Assembly (NCBI GenBank): GCA_050013615.1
Contig: JBEKEX010000115.1
Coordinates: 1 to 8,412 of the forward strand
Length of the DNA stretch: 8,412 bases
Reading direction: 5' to 3'
Source: JBEKEX01 sp050013615
Lineage (GTDB): Bacteria; Chloroflexota; Anaerolineae; Anaerolineales; Anaerolineaceae
The notes beneath the pieces are model-generated. The model worked only from the letters and a program-made list of their open reading frames with translations, was not told the DNA's origin and did no database searches. Each line of letters starts with the position of its first letter. Positions within the stretch are counted from its first letter, which is position 1. Of the stretch, positions 5,716 to 8,412 are shown one piece after another. The position numbers were made by a program, and so were the translations under genes.

Positions 5716-6552
5716 CTACATCCCCCGGATGAGACCTCCAGGCTGACAGGTGCGACAAAAATTGGTGATTCGTTGGTTAGCGCCGATCAGAGAAATGGGC
5801 GTGCCGCAGCGCGGGCAAGGCTGGCCGGTCTTCATGTGGATGGCAAGGAAATCGCGCGGCTTCAGCTCGATCTGTTCCCCCATCTCCGTCCGCACCTTTT
5901 CGACCGCTTCCGCAAGCGTGGTGCGCATGGCTTCATACAGCCGCGCCACCTCTTCGGCATTCAGTTGGGTACGTTTCCGATAAGGATATAGTCGCGCCGC
6001 CCACAAGATCTCGTCGGCATAGGCATTGCCGATTCCGGCGACAAACTCCTTGCGGGTCAGCACACCCTTGATCTCGCCGCGGAACGGTTTCAAGCGCGTA
6101 CGGAACTCTTCCAGCGAAATGTCGAACGGCTCCGGGCCCATGCCAGCATAATCGGGCACGGATTCGAGATCGTAGCTGAGATAGAGCTGGCCCATCTGTT
6201 TCTGGTCAACGTAGCGCAATTGCCGGCCATCGGCGAACGTGAACTCGACGTGCGTGCGCGGCATGCGCTTGTCGGCCACGGCAGCCAGTTGCAAGCGCCC
6301 GGTGAGCTTTGGATTGACCACCAGGAATAGCGGTTTGGATTGGGTTTGCAACGAGAAGACCAGGAACTTGCCCCGCCTGGCAACCGAAGCGATGGTGGTT
6401 CCCGTCAAGGTGGCTGCAAAGCCGGCGTGGGTCAGGTCGCGCACCACAATCAAGCCGCCCGGTGGACGGATCTCGACCTTCGCAATCGTCTGTCCAACCG
6501 CGCGGCGCTGCAACACCTCACGAACGACTTCTAGCTCAGGAAGTTCAGGCAT
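5716..6552 (-). CDS. mutM: Formamidopyrimidine-DNA glycosylase (Fpg/MutM) with altered recognition residues
   Basis: This base-excision-repair enzyme removes oxidised purines such as 8-oxoguanine and nicks the abasic site. It has 278 residues. The start MPELPE supplies the catalytic N-terminal proline (P2 before Met removal) and E3; K62 in RRGKFLVF matches the conserved lysine; GIGNAYADEILW (173-184) is the helix-two-turn-helix; R261 and C246, C249, C266, C269 form the C-terminal zinc finger. The ATG at 6552 was chosen because it alone gives MPELPE; an in-frame start at 6681 lies inside the upstream gene. Unusual points: the HLGMSG-like loop reads NPKLTG (80-85), and the DPRRFG-like loop reads DQKQMG (116-121). 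So the E. coli Met73/Arg108/Phe110 positions appear as Leu/Lys/Met. It follows the DinB-fold gene after 5 nt and is probably co-transcribed with it. Confidence 0.93.
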   Translation of the reverse strand: MPELPELEVVREVLQRRAVGQTIAKVEIRPPGGLIVVRDLTHAGFAATLTGTTIASVARRGKFLVFSLQTQSKPLFLVVNPKLTGRLQLAAVADKRMPRTHVEFTFADGRQLRYVDQKQMGQLYLSYDLESVPDYAGMGPEPFDISLEEFRTRLKPFRGEIKGVLTRKEFVAGIGNAYADEILWAARLYPYRKRTQLNAEEVARLYEAMRTTLAEAVEKVRTEMGEQIELKPRDFLAIHMKTGQPCPRCGTPISLIGANQRITNFCRTCQPGGLIRGM

Positions 6553-6557
6553 GGTAA

Positions 6558-7235
6558 TTAACCTTTGCAGACCTTGCGCTTGACCTTTTGTGCCTCGTTC
6601 AGGTGAACAAAGTTGTGGCGCGTGGGCGGCATCAACAGCAAGCCCGCTGTGGTCAACCCGCTCCAATAATCGAGCAGCCATTGGGCCGATTCGAGCACCG
6701 ATCCATCTTCTTTCAACTGCTGCAACCGGCTCGACGACACCTTCTGGTGCGTCTCTTCCGGCGTTAACCGTGCCACAATCTCACGCGTTCGGCGCCCCAC
6801 CGCCATGCGATAGGCTTTCAAGGCTGCCACGTCGATCTCCGCGCTCAGCCGCGCAATCGCTTCTGCATCCATGTCATTGCCGGTGTTGCGCACCGGCACG
6901 TTCAAGCGCTTGCCCCAGTCGCCGTCATCGAAGACCTGTCGGCCGCCGGCCACCAGCACATTCATAGCCATGTCTTCGATGCGGGCCGTATGCCAGATCA
7001 TCCAGGCAATCGAATGTTCGCCCTTGGGCGGAATGCGCCGGGCAGCATCATCGCCTATACCTTCCCACAACTTGTCATCGAATGAGTATAACCCGTCCTC
7101 GCTCATGGCAGAGGCATGCACCATGGCGTGTTGAGACAGAAATAATTCGATGGCCTTGGCGTGTTTGGCCGAAGAGCTGAGTGCGCTGCGCAAGGCTTGT
7201 TGCTGCCTGTTCCAGAGGTTCCGGTGCGGATCCAT
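6558..7235 (-). CDS. DinB-superfamily four-helix-bundle protein
   Basis: This is a 225-residue soluble, mostly helical protein. The DinB fold is a four-helix bundle with a metal site usually formed by three histidines; matching residues here are H82 (AWMIWHTARIED, the best-kept family segment) and the pair H207/H211 (MPPTRHNFVHLNEA). Members include thiol-transferase-like enzymes and many proteins of unknown role, so no reaction can be assigned. It is longer than the common 150-170-residue members, with extra sequence at 1-45 and around 100-120. It has no signal peptide or membrane segment. The ATG at 7235 fits the promoter at 7264-7291, although its ribosome site is weak. It precedes mutM by 5 nt, and the mutM ribosome site (AAAGG, 6562-6566 on the minus strand) lies inside its 3' end, which suggests co-translation and a possible link to DNA-damage or oxidative stress. 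Confidence 0.75.
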   Translation of the reverse strand: MDPHRNLWNRQQQALRSALSSSAKHAKAIELFLSQHAMVHASAMSEDGLYSFDDKLWEGIGDDAARRIPPKGEHSIAWMIWHTARIEDMAMNVLVAGGRQVFDDGDWGKRLNVPVRNTGNDMDAEAIARLSAEIDVAALKAYRMAVGRRTREIVARLTPEETHQKVSSSRLQQLKEDGSVLESAQWLLDYWSGLTTAGLLLMPPTRHNFVHLNEAQKVKRKVCKG

Positions 7236-7491
7236 TACAATGCTTTTCCTTGACTACAAATAGATTATATGCAATATCTTACCAGTATCAACGATTTTGA
7301 TATCCGGGTCAATCAGAAAAATTGTTTTAATGAACAGAAAGAGCTAATATAGGAGAAAGTCGAATCCGGTGGTTGAATTCTAGATTGCCAGCGGGAGGGA
7401 AAGAAAATTCGACATCGCTGCCGTTGTAGAGTAATACACAAAATTGTTTTCAGAGATCTTAGCTGAATAAAGTGAGTACAAAGGATCAATC
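7236..7491. other. Divergent intergenic region, AT-rich
   Basis: Beyond the leftward promoter, this 256-nt region holds only weak rightward promoter candidates for the glycosyltransferase: TTGTTT (7322-7327), 17 bp, TAATAT (7345-7350); and TTGTTT (7444-7449), 16 bp, AATAAA (7466-7471). The second would put the start very near the ribosome site. No RNA gene, small coding region or strong inverted repeat was recognised. Confidence 0.4.
7264..7291 (-). promoter_or_regulatory. Sigma-70-like promoter of the dinB-like/mutM pair
   Basis: On the minus strand TTGATA (7286-7291) is a 5/6 match to the -35 consensus, followed after 16 bp by a perfect TATAAT (7264-7269). Transcription would start near 7257, about 22 nt before the ATG at 7235. 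No palindromic operator is evident. Confidence 0.75.
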
Positions 7492-8412
7492 GTGCACATT
7501 TGTCTTTTAAGTACCGAGATTTTTGCTTGGGGAAAATATGGCGGTTATGGTCGCGCTACCCGAATGATCGGTAGAGAGCTTGCCAAACGCGGAATAAAAG
7601 TATCGGCGCTGATCCCACTCAGGGCCGGGCAGAATCGGGTTGAGGACCTCGATGGCATTCAGGTCTTCGGCTATGACATCAAGAATATTCGTGAAACGAT
7701 CAACATCTTCAAGGATTGCCAGGCAGACATCTATCATTCTGAAGAACCCTCGTCTGCTACCTATCTGGTTCAGCTATTCCACCCAGATAAAAAGCATATT
7801 GTCACTTTCCGTGACACGAAACTACTTTCAGATTGGATTACAGAATTTCGATTGCCCTCACTCAGCAAATTTCAAGTGTTCTCAAACTGGCTGTTCGAAG
7901 ATAACGTTTTGGTGCATAAAGCTGTTCGAAATGCCGATCGATGTTATGTCGCAGCCAACCTGCTAAAAATCAGAGCTGAGAAAAAATATCGTTTGGCGCA
8001 TGAACCCCAATTATTGCCCACTCCTATTTTTGTTCCAACAAAAGTCCAAAAGGCCAAAGAAGCGACCGTCTGTTACCTGGCAAGGTGGGATAGACGAAAA
8101 AGGCCAGTAAGGATCATCGATCTGGCAAAAGCTTTTCCTTCTGTACGATTTATCATAATGGGAGTCGGCCGAAATAAAAAATTTGATCAAGAGTTACGCT
8201 GGCAGATGAACAACATCTCTAACTTAGAGGTGATCGGGTTCATTAACCAATTTGAATCGGACCAATTATCGGAGATCTTATCGAAAAGTTGGGTATTGAT
8301 CAATACGGCCGCAAGAGAAGGATTGCCTAACGCCTTTCTGGAAGCATGTGCATATCAATGTGCCATCTTGAGCGAGGTAGACCCGGACGGGTTTGCTTCA
8401 AATTATGGATTC
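7492..8412 (+). CDS. GT4-type glycosyltransferase, C-terminus cut by window edge
   Basis: This is a retaining glycosyltransferase of the GT-B fold that would move a sugar from an activated donor to an acceptor, probably in surface polysaccharide or glycolipid synthesis. 307 residues are visible with no stop. The N-terminal domain begins MHICLLSTEI with a glycine-rich loop WGKYGGYGRATRMIGREL (13-30). The donor-binding domain follows, with ATVCYLARWDRRKRP (191-205), FIIMGVG (220-226), LEVIGFI (245-251) and the E-x7-E motif in EGLPNAFLEA (E276 and E284). The GTG start at 7492 is chosen because AAGGA (7481-7485) lies 6 nt upstream and no upstream start fits the fold. The DNA is more AT-rich and uses codons such as TTA, CGA and AAA more than genes to the left, which may mark a separately acquired glycan cluster. 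Donor and acceptor are unknown. Confidence 0.87.
   Translation, partial: MHICLLSTEIFAWGKYGGYGRATRMIGRELAKRGIKVSALIPLRAGQNRVEDLDGIQVFGYDIKNIRETINIFKDCQADIYHSEEPSSATYLVQLFHPDKKHIVTFRDTKLLSDWITEFRLPSLSKFQVFSNWLFEDNVLVHKAVRNADRCYVAANLLKIRAEKKYRLAHEPQLLPTPIFVPTKVQKAKEATVCYLARWDRRKRPVRIIDLAKAFPSVRFIIMGVGRNKKFDQELRWQMNNISNLEVIGFINQFESDQLSEILSKSWVLINTAAREGLPNAFLEACAYQCAILSEVDPDGFASNYGF

Noticed and set aside
6553..6681. Longer mutM starting at 6681
   Set aside because: It would overlap the upstream gene and bury the essential N-terminal proline, which must follow the initiator Met.
7351..7384. AGGAG followed by a 4-codon GTG frame in the dinB-glycosyltransferase spacer
   Set aside because: A chance ribosome-site-like string; the frame ends at once and shows no leader-peptide or attenuator structure.
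7507..7966. Open frames on both strands within the glycosyltransferase
   Set aside because: These are shadows in other frames; the GTG 7492 frame carries the GT4 motifs and is open to the window end.

Overview
The window looks like a chromosomal segment of a free-living, moderately GC-rich bacterium. I see no phage, IS, CRISPR, tRNA or rRNA. Gene style (several lipoproteins with clear lipoboxes, a short RsmI-like protein, a DinB-fold protein next to a Fpg variant, a GIN-domain lipoprotein) would suit Chloroflexota, perhaps Anaerolineae. That assignment is an impression from the protein sequences and was not tested.

Layout. (1) 1-820, minus: N-terminal 273 residues of a MurJ-type lipid II flippase running off the left edge. 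(2) 821-976: a compact divergent control region with two extended -10 promoters pointing apart, a 10-bp inverted repeat linking them, and a perfect 11-1-11 palindrome of Zur/Fur type over the rightward -10. (3) 977-4739, plus: a tight five-gene set made of a Zur-like Fur-family repressor, a metal-binding lipoprotein (ZnuA/TroA class), its ATPase, its permease and a short RsmI-family methyltransferase. Gaps are 8, 33, -4 and 9 nt, so it reads as one operon. (4) 4902-5636, plus: a lipoprotein with a repetitive GIN-type beta-helix, followed by a strong intrinsic terminator. (5) 5716-7235, minus: a DinB-fold protein followed after 5 nt by a Fpg/MutM DNA glycosylase, transcribed from a good sigma-70-like promoter. 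(6) 7492 to the right edge, plus: an incomplete GT4-type glycosyltransferase in visibly more AT-rich DNA.

How it works together. When cell zinc is sufficient, the Zur-like protein would bind the palindrome, cover the -10 element and shut off its own gene, the importer and the methyltransferase. When zinc is scarce the importer is made: the lipoprotein captures the metal outside, the permease carries it in, and the ATPase drives the cycle. The repressor gene has a good Shine-Dalgarno sequence but no ATG, GTG or TTG at the right distance; an ACG sits where the start should be. The importer proteins also have manganese-type features, so the metal is not settled by sequence alone.

I found no clearly new multi-gene system. 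The points most worth a second look are the ACG start of the repressor, the operator/promoter architecture, the methyltransferase inside a metal operon, and the altered lesion-recognition residues of the Fpg protein.
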